Shown here piece by piece: positions 1 to 6,587 of a stretch of DNA of 12,289 bases. The stretch lies in the NCBI GenBank assembly GCA_001643535.1, contig LXTG01000120.1, positions 1 to 12,289 of the forward strand, in the 5' to 3' direction. The translations under genes were made by a program, and so were the position numbers. The notes under the pieces are model-generated. The model was not told the origin of the DNA. It was given only the letters and a program-made list of their open reading frames with translations, and made no database searches. Positions within the stretch are counted from its first letter, which is position 1. Every line of letters starts with the position of its first letter. This DNA comes from a candidate division NC10 bacterium SPGG6 (GTDB taxonomy: Bacteria; Methylomirabilota; Methylomirabilia; Methylomirabilales; CSP1-5).

Positions 1-711
1 CAAGCTCTCCGGGACAACACCACCGGCTTCAACAACACCGCCAGTGGGGACGCTGCGCTCATTCGCAACACCAGCGGTAACTTCAACACCGCCGTTGGGG
101 TTAGTGCGCTCGCGAAAAACACCACCGGCGACAACAACACCGCCATTGGGTTCGGGGCAGGGAAGGACCTGACGACCGGACGTGACAATATCTATGTGGC
201 CAACGTTGGTGTCGCAGCGGAATCGAACACCATCAGGATCGGCACGGAGGGTACGCAGACGAGTACCTTCATCGCGGGCATCGATGGTGTTAACCTCGGT
301 TCAGGGGACACAGTCGTCGTGAACGCTGGTCAACTCGGTATTATCGCATCGTCAAGGCGACTCAAAGACGACATCCGCGACATGGGCGAGGCAAGCAGCC
401 GCCTTATGCAGTTGCGACCGATGACATTCCGTTACAAGAAGGAGAACGCCGATGGGGCCCGTCCGCTGCGATACGGCTTGATAGCCGAGGAAGTCGCCAA
501 GGTGTATCCCGAACTCGTGGGGTATTCTACGACAGGCGAAGCCTATACGGTGCGGTATCACCTGATGAACACGCTGCTGCTGAACGAGGTGCAGAAGCTG
601 CATCAACAGCTTCAAGCGCATCAGGAACAGATAGCCGATCTCGCGGCGCAGCTGGTCCGCCTAGAGGCTCTCCAGTCCGAGCGAAGGTCCCTCGCCGCGC
701 AGACGAGGTGA
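1..711 (+). CDS. Tail-fibre-like protein with C-terminal peptidase S74 (intramolecular chaperone) domain, 5'-truncated
   Basis: The frame is open from base 1, so the gene starts outside the window; 236 residues are visible. The first ~56 residues are 17-residue repeats of the form NTxGxxNTAxGxxAL, typical of beta-roll or fibre stalks. A linker follows, then from about residue 116 an S74 / endosialidase-type chaperone domain. It begins SSRRLKDD, with S117 and K122 five residues apart, as in the Ser-Lys self-cleavage dyad of this family. It continues through MTFRYKK, YGLIAEEVAKVYPELV and VRYHLMNTLLLNEVQ, the usual S74 signatures, and ends in a Q/E/L-rich segment (about 190-235) that should form a trimeric coiled coil. 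Known members fold as trimers and then cleave off the chaperone. The host may be a cell-surface fibre, since no other phage gene is visible. The internal GTG at 196 is not a credible start because the repeats precede it in frame. Confidence 0.9.
   Translation, partial: QALRDNTTGFNNTASGDAALIRNTSGNFNTAVGVSALAKNTTGDNNTAIGFGAGKDLTTGRDNIYVANVGVAAESNTIRIGTEGTQTSTFIAGIDGVNLGSGDTVVVNAGQLGIIASSRRLKDDIRDMGEASSRLMQLRPMTFRYKKENADGARPLRYGLIAEEVAKVYPELVGYSTTGEAYTVRYHLMNTLLLNEVQKLHQQLQAHQEQIADLAAQLVRLEALQSERRSLAAQTR
16..168 (+). repeat. Three 51-bp tandem coding repeats (17 residues each)
   Basis: Units start at 16, 67 and 118, exactly 51 bases apart, and encode NTTGFNNTASGDAALIR, NTSGNFNTAVGVSALAK and NTTGDNNTAIGFGAGKD. 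The residues before base 16 (QALRD) look like the end of another unit, so the array continues leftwards out of the window. The pattern resembles YadA-head-like beta-roll repeats. Confidence 0.85.
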
Positions 712-1055
712 CCGCTGGGGGTGGATCAGAGTCGCAGTCTGTCCTGCCACTGTAATGATGCATGGGTCAGAAACTTCCCACGGGCGTCGGGCATCCTCGG
801 CGCTCGTGGTGTTTGTGGGGAGTGGCGCAGGACGTCAGCCCTTGCTACCACGTTGCTACCAGAACACCACGTACCAGGAGCATCTAGGAGCACCATCGCT
901 CACTCCAAACTCACCATCCTAACTCCCCGATCCTGTGAGCCCCCTGCGCATCGCCCATCTTAGACAAAGAGGTCATCTTGCTGGTCAGAAAAAATGGCGG
1001 CGCGGGACCGGGATGTTGTGGTTTTGGTGAGGACGCGAGTGAAGGGAAAGCGGAG
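712..1055. other. Intergenic region between convergent genes
   Basis: No gene is supported in these ~340 bases; the short ORFs have no recognisable product. There is a weak inverted repeat (778-786 with 801-809, nine pairs including one G-U) without a T-tract, which could be a poor terminator. A short direct repeat TTGCTACCA lies around 842-860. I see no RNA gene here. Confidence 0.5.
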
Positions 1056-1703
1056 TCAGTTCCACCCGGCGCGTGTCCCGGGGGAGCCGCGTTCCAGCCG
1101 CAGCAGCAACGCCTCAACATAGCCGATCACTTCCGTCATCCGCCGATGCACGTCGTTTATTTCCAACAGGCGTTGCCGCTCTTCCACCTCGTGCACCACC
1201 AGGCTCGTGACTCGATCGACGAACGCGCCGGCACGATCACGGTCCGTGAGAATCTCGAAAAACCCTGGAACGGGTTGGGGCAATGCAGACAGCAGTTGGC
1301 CACACATCTGGCGGAGGCGCTCGGTCGGGGGTACCAGCTCCCCCTCGCCTCCGGAAGGGTAGATATCGTCAAGCCACGAGGCCCGGGCGATGCGATAGGG
1401 TTTAGGTGAAGGCAGCTCGTCTTCGATCATAATTCTCCCGAGTCCCCGAAGCACGATATTGGAGCGTCCATCCGGCAGCATCTCGGACCCGAGGATTTCC
1501 CCGGCCCCCGCCACGGAATGGACCGGAGGACGGCCGTCGTAATCTGCCTCCCACCCCGGCCTCAAGAGCGCCATCGCTAATCGCCGCTCCCCGGCGAGGC
1601 AGTCGGCGAGCATCTGCCGGTAGCGAGGCTCAAAGATATGCAGGGGCAAGAGGGTGTGGGGAAAGAAGACCACGTTGGGCAACGGAAAGATGGCAATCTC
1701 CAT
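1056..1703 (-). CDS. Stand-alone LON substrate-binding (Lon N-terminal) domain protein
   Basis: The 215-residue product opens MEIAIFPLPNVVFFPHTLLPLHIFEPRYRQM, the hallmark start of the Lon protease N-terminal (PUA-like) domain: FPLPNVVxFPxxxLPLHIFEPRYRQ. The middle (VAGAGEI, NIVLRGLGRIMI) follows the second half of that fold. The C-terminal ~90 residues are mostly helical. There is no AAA+ ATPase and no Ser-Lys protease domain, and the length fits the common small LON-domain family, so this is not a truncated Lon. The family is presumed to bind proteins or peptides; its exact role is not established. ATG at 1703 is chosen because the motif begins there, although the ribosome-binding site is weak. 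It is the last gene of a leftward cluster, 131 bases after the methyltransferase, with a palindromic element between. Confidence 0.88.
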   Translation of the reverse strand: MEIAIFPLPNVVFFPHTLLPLHIFEPRYRQMLADCLAGERRLAMALLRPGWEADYDGRPPVHSVAGAGEILGSEMLPDGRSNIVLRGLGRIMIEDELPSPKPYRIARASWLDDIYPSGGEGELVPPTERLRQMCGQLLSALPQPVPGFFEILTDRDRAGAFVDRVTSLVVHEVEERQRLLEINDVHRRMTEVIGYVEALLLRLERGSPGTRAGWN

Positions 1704-1740
1704 CGGTGAGTCCAGAGTTGAGAGTTAAGGACTGAGGATG

Positions 1741-1827
1741 ATTTCAGATTTCGGATTTCGGATTGCGAATTTCAAGAGCCCCGAGCCTCGCAGTTAAATT
1801 CGCAATCCGAAATTCCAAATTCGAAAT
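1741..1827. repeat. Long imperfect palindrome between methyltransferase and LON gene
   Basis: An 18-bp perfect inverted repeat (1755-1772 with 1796-1813) extends outward to 32-base arms (1741-1772 with 1796-1827). The arms have four non-Watson-Crick positions, two of them possible G-U. The loop is 23 bases. The arms are built from repeated ATTTCGGAT-like words and are AT-richer than their surroundings. It could act as an mRNA stem-loop or 3'-end element in the leftward transcript, or be a copy of a dispersed intergenic palindrome (REP-like). No transposase is nearby. Confidence 0.8.
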
Positions 1828-1834
1828 ACCCCGG

Positions 1835-2485
1835 TCATCGGTCGTCGGACTTCGGTCCAACACCAAGTTTGAGGCTGACCGCGAGACCGTCGCGGAGCGG
1901 CAAAAGGGTGGTGTGGAGCTCAGGGGTCTCGTAGAGGAGGCGGGTGTACTCTTGGATGGCGCGGGTGCTGGCCTCGGGAGGCTCGGCCATTATCACCCTT
2001 CCCCCCCAAAGGATATTGTCCGTAATGAGCAGACCCCCCTGCCTCAGGCGGGGAAGGGTCAGGGGCAGGGAGGCCGGATACTGTTCCTTATCCACATCCA
2101 CAAAGATGAGGTCAAACGGACCGGGTACCCCCTGGATCACCTGCAGGGCGTCGCCCACAACAAACTCCACCTTGTGGGCCAGGCCCCCCCGCCCGATCCA
2201 CTCTCGCCCTAACCGGGCATTGTCGGCAGACCGCTCGATGGCCAGGATTCGGCCGTCGCCGGGGAGCGCCCTGGCAAACCAGTACGCCGCGTAGCCAAAG
2301 CCCGACCCGAGCTCTAGGATCTGCTTGGCGCCGACGAGCAGGACGAGCTGGGCAAGGAGGCGTCCTACGACCGGTCCAACGATAGGGAAATGCCGGAGAG
2401 TGGCCAGCTGCTCCATCTCCTCGAGGATGGCATCCCGGTCGGGAATCCAACGGTGAAGGTAGGCCTCAATATCCGGTCGGAGCAT
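1835..2485 (-). CDS. SAM-dependent O-methyltransferase (caffeoyl-CoA/catechol O-methyltransferase-like, Methyltransf_3)
   Basis: This 216-residue protein has the length of bacterial COMT-like enzymes. A helical N-terminus (1-50) precedes the Rossmann core. SAM motif I is ILELGSGFGYAAYWFA (56-71), with the acidic ribose-binding residue at E84 (ILAIERS). GDAL at 111-114 is followed by FDLIFVDVDKEQY (124-136) and ITDNILWGG (154-162). D130, D156 and N157 correspond to the divalent-metal ligands of the family. It would methylate a hydroxyl group of a small molecule, probably a catechol-type substrate, but the substrate cannot be read from the sequence. ATG 2485 follows the DUF1802 stop by 9 bases, so the two are probably co-transcribed. 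Confidence 0.92.
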   Translation of the reverse strand: MLRPDIEAYLHRWIPDRDAILEEMEQLATLRHFPIVGPVVGRLLAQLVLLVGAKQILELGSGFGYAAYWFARALPGDGRILAIERSADNARLGREWIGRGGLAHKVEFVVGDALQVIQGVPGPFDLIFVDVDKEQYPASLPLTLPRLRQGGLLITDNILWGGRVIMAEPPEASTRAIQEYTRLLYETPELHTTLLPLRDGLAVSLKLGVGPKSDDR

Positions 2486-2494
2486 GCCCGGTCT

Positions 2495-3067
2495 CTACGC
2501 CTGAAGGGTTTCCCGGATGGCCCGGCACTGGTCCTCGAACTCTCCATTAGTCAAAACCGGCACGGCTCCAACAGTGTCGATCTCGAATTCGAGCGTGACC
2601 CACGATTTGCAGCCGCGGTAGGCCGCTGTTTCTTCACACTCGATCGGCCGGAGGAGGCGATGGACGCGGAGGAGGAGGAGGCACAGGGGGTTCTCAGGTT
2701 TATACTGATACCGGAGATCGATGTAGGCCGGAGTCCAGATATGGTACGCGTCCAGCTTGTGAAGGGGAGCCAGGAGCGGGACCTGGATCATCTCATCTAC
2801 ACGGGCGTAACTCTGAATCCGCACCCGGCCCAAGGCCTCCCCTTGGCTCAGGATCTGATCAAAGGTCGGGTGAAAGTCCGGCCGGATGTACTGTTTGTCC
2901 TGATGGAGAAAAGTCGGGTAGAGGGAGAACTGAGGGTGCTCTACCCTGAACGTTCCTCCGGCCTCGGCGATCCCCCCCTTGCGGAGGAGAAGGATCTGCC
3001 GCCCCTCCATCAAGGCCTCCACGACGACCGCCCACTCTTTCAGGGCCATGCGATTCAACCGCAACAT
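2495..3067 (-). CDS. DUF1802 family protein
   Basis: The product (190 residues from this start) has the DUF1802 opening NRMALKEWAVVVEALMEGRQILLLRKGGIAE, then the conserved FRVEHPQFSLYPTFLHQ and later LDAYHIWTPAYIDLRYQYKPENPL. No biochemical function is established for the family. Start choice: a GTG at 3073 overlaps the PilZ stop by 4 bases, but the GAGGG ribosome-binding site (about 3077-3081) lies only 3 bases from it. The same site is 9 bases from ATG 3067, so ATG is preferred. Close packing with the PilZ gene upstream and the methyltransferase downstream suggests one leftward operon. No signal peptide or membrane segment is seen. Confidence 0.85.
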   Translation of the reverse strand: MLRLNRMALKEWAVVVEALMEGRQILLLRKGGIAEAGGTFRVEHPQFSLYPTFLHQDKQYIRPDFHPTFDQILSQGEALGRVRIQSYARVDEMIQVPLLAPLHKLDAYHIWTPAYIDLRYQYKPENPLCLLLLRVHRLLRPIECEETAAYRGCKSWVTLEFEIDTVGAVPVLTNGEFEDQCRAIRETLQA

Positions 3068-3069
3068 GA

Positions 3070-3450
3070 TCACGATCCCTCAAACTGTGGGTCGGACCCT
3101 TCCATACCTGCGCGAATGTAATCGTCTATTACCCGCAAGGTTTCATCCGAGAGATCGACAAATTCTAACCCGGTCCGGTAGATTAGAATCCGCTCTCCAT
3201 CCGGGCCCACCTCGAATCGGTACACGACCGACCGGACCACGCGGCACCCCAGGCTCACTTCGCGCCCCAGCAGGTTGAGGATCAGATATGAAATCGTGCC
3301 CGGTCGGACAATATGAGCATGCTCAATCAGCGCGCCCCCGACACTGATGTCCAAAAGTGACGCGTCATAGACGGCGGTCACGCGGCCCTTGGTTTTCCCT
3401 CCCACCACAAGCCGGTCATGGCGCCGCCTCTCGGGTCCTTTTTTTTCCAC
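3070..3450 (-). CDS. PilZ domain protein (probable c-di-GMP receptor)
   Basis: This is a single-domain PilZ protein of 126 residues. Both ligand-binding signatures are intact: RxxxR at R9-R13 (RRHDR) and DxSxxG at D34-S36-G39 (DISVGG). By family knowledge these bind cyclic di-GMP, so the protein is likely a soluble c-di-GMP effector. The target is unknown. GTG 3450 is chosen because an AGG lies 7 bases upstream; an in-frame TTG at 3456 is the alternative and adds two residues. It is the first gene of the leftward cluster and is divergent from the polymerase gene. Its stop lies 2 bases before the DUF1802 start, indicating translational coupling. No convincing leftward promoter was found in 3451-3713. 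Confidence 0.9.
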   Translation of the reverse strand: MEKKGPERRRHDRLVVGGKTKGRVTAVYDASLLDISVGGALIEHAHIVRPGTISYLILNLLGREVSLGCRVVRSVVYRFEVGPDGERILIYRTGLEFVDLSDETLRVIDDYIRAGMEGSDPQFEGS

Positions 3451-3629
3451 AGCCAAACCTGAGCCGGTCTCGCGAGGTTGAACCCCCTGTTCCCAGCCAC
3501 TGTCACCCTGAAAAAATAGCGTGTCCGCGTCCCGTGTTCCCTCTCGTTTGCTGCCGATATTTCAACGTAAAAACGAGGCTATCGGATGAGGGAATTGATG
3601 TCAACGGGAAAGCCCGGGGCATTTCCCCC

Positions 3630-3659
3630 TTGGAGGCGCTTGAAGGCACCTGCTATAAT
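3630..3659 (+). promoter_or_regulatory. Probable sigma70 promoter for polB (extended -10)
   Basis: A perfect TATAAT at 3654-3659 is preceded by TGC, making an extended -10 (TGnTATAAT). A partial -35, TTGGAG at 3630-3635, lies 18 bases upstream. Transcription would start near 3666, leaving a leader of about 48 bases before GTG 3714. This also argues against longer ORF starts upstream. Confidence 0.65.
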
Positions 3660-3713
3660 CGAACGACGTTGAGAAGACGGTCCGTCGCAGCGGCCCCGAA
3701 TGAGTCTGCAGAT

Positions 3714-5957
3714 GTGACGTTCTACACCAATACAGTCCTTTTCGGTCACGATTCTACTCCTCGCCTGGTCGGCTTTGAGATCGAGGGGGAGAACCAGGTC
3801 CGAGTCTTCTCCAAAAAAAACGGCCAGGTGACTTCAACCCTCTCCGTGTTCACCCCCTTTCTGCTCGTCGCCGATACCGGTCTCCTGACCAACTTCCCGG
3901 GGGAGATTGAGTTTGAGGCCCTCCAAGGGGAAGGCTTTTTCCGCTACCTCGCCCGCTTTCCAGGTCTCGCAGAACTGCAAAAAGCCAGGCAGTACCTCCA
4001 GCGGGTTTCGGGGAGGGCCTCCACGGCCGCGGACGCCCCCTACTTTTATGTGAGTGACCCGATCCAGCAGTACCTCCTCTTGTCGGGACAAACCCACTTC
4101 CTCGAAATGCACTTTCATGACCTCACGCGCTTGCAAATGGACATCGAGGTCTACTGTACCGCAGGGTTCGAATTCCCCAACCCGGCCCGGGAGGAGGACC
4201 GGATCATCGCCATCGCCTTGAGCGACTCGACCGGTTGGGAAACGGTCCTGTCATGCAGGGAGACGACCGAGGCGGAGATGCTCCTCGAAATGGTCCGTCT
4301 CATTCGTGAGCGGGACCCGGATGTCATCGAGGGACACAATCTCTTTCGCTTCGACTTAGAATACATCGAGGCGCGGGCCAAGCGACTCGGGGTCCCGCTC
4401 CACCTGGGGCGGGACAGGAGCCCCCTCCGAGGCCACGCCTCCCGCATGCAGATCGCCGAGCGGGCCATCACCTATCGGAAGTACGAAGTCTTCGGTCGGC
4501 ACATCGTGGACACGTGGATCCTGGCCCAACACTATGACGTCAGCGCCCGCAACCTGGAAAGCTACGGCCTCAAGGACGTGGCCAAGCACTTTGGCCTGGC
4601 AGCCGAGGGGCGAACCTACATCCCGCCGGAAAAGATCAGCTGGCACTTCGATCATGAGCCGGGGGCCCTCGTGGAATATGCCTTGGACGATGTCCGGGAG
4701 ACCCGGGCCATCGCCGCCCTCCTCGCCCCGAGCTACTTCGTCCAGGCGCAGATCTTTCCTCTGAGCTACCAGAACGTCATCCTCAGGGGGAATGCCACGA
4801 AAATAGACGCCCTGCTCATCCGGGAATATCTCCGTCAGCGGCATGGCATCCCCGCCCCGTCTGCCGGGACCGAGGTTCACGGGGGCTTCACCGATATCCG
4901 ATACCAAGGGGTGGCAACGCATATCCTCCACTGCGACGTGACCTCCCTCTACCCCTCCATCATGCTTCACTATCAATGTTATCCGGCCAAAGACACCCTG
5001 GCCATCTTTCCGAACCTGCTCCAGGACCTCCGAGAGTTCCGGGTGGAGGCCAAGGGGCGGGCCCGCGAGGCCGGACGCGAGGAAGAGCGGGCCTATTTTG
5101 AGGCCCTGCAGTCCACCTTTAAGATCCTGATTAACTCGTTCTATGGCTATCTGGGCTTTCCCATGGGCCATTTCAACGACTTTGCACAGGCCAATCGCGT
5201 CACCAGCATCGGCCGGGACTTGATCCGGGGGATCATGGACTGGTTGGAGGGCCGGGGATGCCGGGTCATCGAGGTCGATACCGATGGCCTTTATTTCACC
5301 TTGCCTGCTGGGATGGGACCACAGGCGGAGGAGAAACTCCTCGATGATCTCGGAGCCACACTGCCAGAGGGGATCCGCCTCGAGCTCTCCGGTCGGTACC
5401 AGTCCATGTTCAGTTACAAGATGAAGAACTATGCCCTTCTTGACGAGCAGGGAAAGCTCATCATCAAAGGCTCCGGCCTGCGATCCCGCGGGCTCGAGTT
5501 GTTCCAGCGGCAATGGATGGAAGAGATGCTGCTCCCACTGCTGAAGGGGGAACGGGGCAAGGTTCCGGCACTCACCCACCGCTACCTCGAGGACTTCGAC
5601 GCCCACCGCTTCCCGGTCCGGATGTTCATGAAGACCGAGACCCTCCAGGACTCCCTCGAGACCTACCAGCAAAAAGTGAAGGCGAAGAAACGAAACCCCG
5701 CCGCCCCCTACGAACTCGCCCTGAAGTCCGCTCGGCCGTACCAGCCGGGTGATCAGATCTCGTACTACGTCTCGGGCCAGGGAGGGAAGGTCAAGGTCCA
5801 CGAGGCCGCCAAGCTGGCTTCGCTGTGGGACCCAGAGCAGCCGGACGAGAACGTCGAGTATTACAAGGCCAAGCTCCTCGACCTCTACGAAAAATTCAAG
5901 CCCTTCATCGAGCAGGAGGGGCTCGTCCCGGTCCGGAGCGAGGAAAAGAACCGGTGA
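3714..5957 (+). CDS. polB: Family B DNA polymerase with 3'-5' exonuclease
   Basis: From GTG 3714 the protein is 747 residues, the usual size for a compact family B polymerase. Exonuclease motifs are complete: ExoI D143-I-E145, ExoII N209-xxx-F213-D214 and ExoIII Y322-xxx-D326. Polymerase motif A is DVTSLYPSI (408-416), motif B KILINSFYG (470-478) and motif C DTDGLYFTLP (522-531), so both catalytic aspartates D408 and D522/D524 are present. KMKNYAL at 569-575 matches the KxY-type motif. It should be an active proofreading enzyme. The DTDGLYxTxP form of motif C resembles archaeal PolB more than the DTDST of E. coli Pol II. A longer frame runs back to 3357, but it overlaps the PilZ gene and the promoter. 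The GTG has only a weak ribosome-binding site; TTG 3669 is an alternative. The role could be repair or translesion synthesis; context does not decide. Confidence 0.93.
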   Translation: MTFYTNTVLFGHDSTPRLVGFEIEGENQVRVFSKKNGQVTSTLSVFTPFLLVADTGLLTNFPGEIEFEALQGEGFFRYLARFPGLAELQKARQYLQRVSGRASTAADAPYFYVSDPIQQYLLLSGQTHFLEMHFHDLTRLQMDIEVYCTAGFEFPNPAREEDRIIAIALSDSTGWETVLSCRETTEAEMLLEMVRLIRERDPDVIEGHNLFRFDLEYIEARAKRLGVPLHLGRDRSPLRGHASRMQIAERAITYRKYEVFGRHIVDTWILAQHYDVSARNLESYGLKDVAKHFGLAAEGRTYIPPEKISWHFDHEPGALVEYALDDVRETRAIAALLAPSYFVQAQIFPLSYQNVILRGNATKIDALLIREYLRQRHGIPAPSAGTEVHGGFTDIRYQGVATHILHCDVTSLYPSIMLHYQCYPAKDTLAIFPNLLQDLREFRVEAKGRAREAGREEERAYFEALQSTFKILINSFYGYLGFPMGHFNDFAQANRVTSIGRDLIRGIMDWLEGRGCRVIEVDTDGLYFTLPAGMGPQAEEKLLDDLGATLPEGIRLELSGRYQSMFSYKMKNYALLDEQGKLIIKGSGLRSRGLELFQRQWMEEMLLPLLKGERGKVPALTHRYLEDFDAHRFPVRMFMKTETLQDSLETYQQKVKAKKRNPAAPYELALKSARPYQPGDQISYYVSGQGGKVKVHEAAKLASLWDPEQPDENVEYYKAKLLDLYEKFKPFIEQEGLVPVRSEEKNR

Positions 5958-6010
5958 GTCAAGGATATTGGAGGGGACCACACGGCCGCATCAGGAATGG
6001 TGACGGGGAG

Positions 6011-6553
6011 ATGGATCGGCGCACCAGCAGGCGGTTGTTTTGGCTCTGGCTTGCTGTATTGCTGGTCATGCCAGGTCTCGCGCAGGCGGAACGGTGGGGC
6101 TGCGCGTATATCAATAGCCTGCCCGACTCGGCCTTTGCCTCGATCGAGCATACCCCGCACGGGAAAAAACGGAGACACCTCCCGCACCACAACCACACCG
6201 GGGCCGTGGATCTGCCTCACCTCCTGAATGCCCTCGCCCGCCACTCGCAGGTCAAGTGGATCGATCCTGCAAACGCCACGGCCGCCCGGGCGCACCTCAA
6301 GGCCCACATGCAACAGATCCGCGAGGAGCGCCTCGCCCGCGTGCGGATTCAGCTTTCTCTAGATCTGAACCGGGCCACGGCAGAGGAACTGGAGCAGCTC
6401 CCTTTCATCGGTCCGGCGCGGGCCTTCGCGATCCTGGAGGAGCGCGAGCGCCGCCGCGGATTCCAGTTCGTCGAGGAACTGCGGGAGGTCGTCGGGATCG
6501 GCCCCATCATCTTTGACGCGATCAAAGACCTGGTGACCTTACGGCAAAACTGA
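6011..6553 (+). CDS. Secreted ComEA-like helix-hairpin-helix protein with N-terminal LPDSxFA motif
   Basis: The 180-residue product starts MDRRTSRRLFWLWLAVLLVMPGLAQA, a clear signal peptide with a predicted AQA cleavage site after residue 26. Residues 36-100 hold a distinctive pattern: LPDSAFASIE, RRHLPHHNHTG, VDLPHLLNALAR, then a helical tail. Residues 118-177 are a double helix-hairpin-helix: LNRATAEELEQLPFIGPARA, a basic ERERRR stretch, then FVEELREVVGIGP. ComEA-type HhH domains bind DNA without sequence specificity, so a periplasmic or surface DNA-binding role is possible. ATG 6011 is chosen for the signal peptide, though GGGGAG abuts it. GTG 5954 overlaps the polymerase stop by 4 bases (GTGA) and would add 19 residues. 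Either start places it in an operon with polB. Confidence 0.8.
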   Translation: MDRRTSRRLFWLWLAVLLVMPGLAQAERWGCAYINSLPDSAFASIEHTPHGKKRRHLPHHNHTGAVDLPHLLNALARHSQVKWIDPANATAARAHLKAHMQQIREERLARVRIQLSLDLNRATAEELEQLPFIGPARAFAILEERERRRGFQFVEELREVVGIGPIIFDAIKDLVTLRQN

Positions 6554-6587
6554 GCCGTCAGTTTGGAGGATCAGGAGGAAAAGATTC

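Noticed and set aside
1..168. CRISPR-like array
   Set aside because: The 51-base repeats are coding, contiguous, and translate to a regular beta-roll motif. No spacers are present.
2390..3121. 243-residue plus-strand ORF
   Set aside because: It is opposite the DUF1802 gene and has no recognisable domain or ribosome-binding site.
3357..3713. N-terminal 119 residues of the longer polymerase frame
   Set aside because: They overlap the PilZ gene and the polB promoter, and the composition is unlike a polymerase N-terminus. GTG 3714 starts right at the family-like sequence.
4356..5981. 541-residue minus-strand ORF
   Set aside because: It lies antisense to polB, whose full set of motifs is on the plus strand. 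The product has no domain and is a GC-rich shadow frame.
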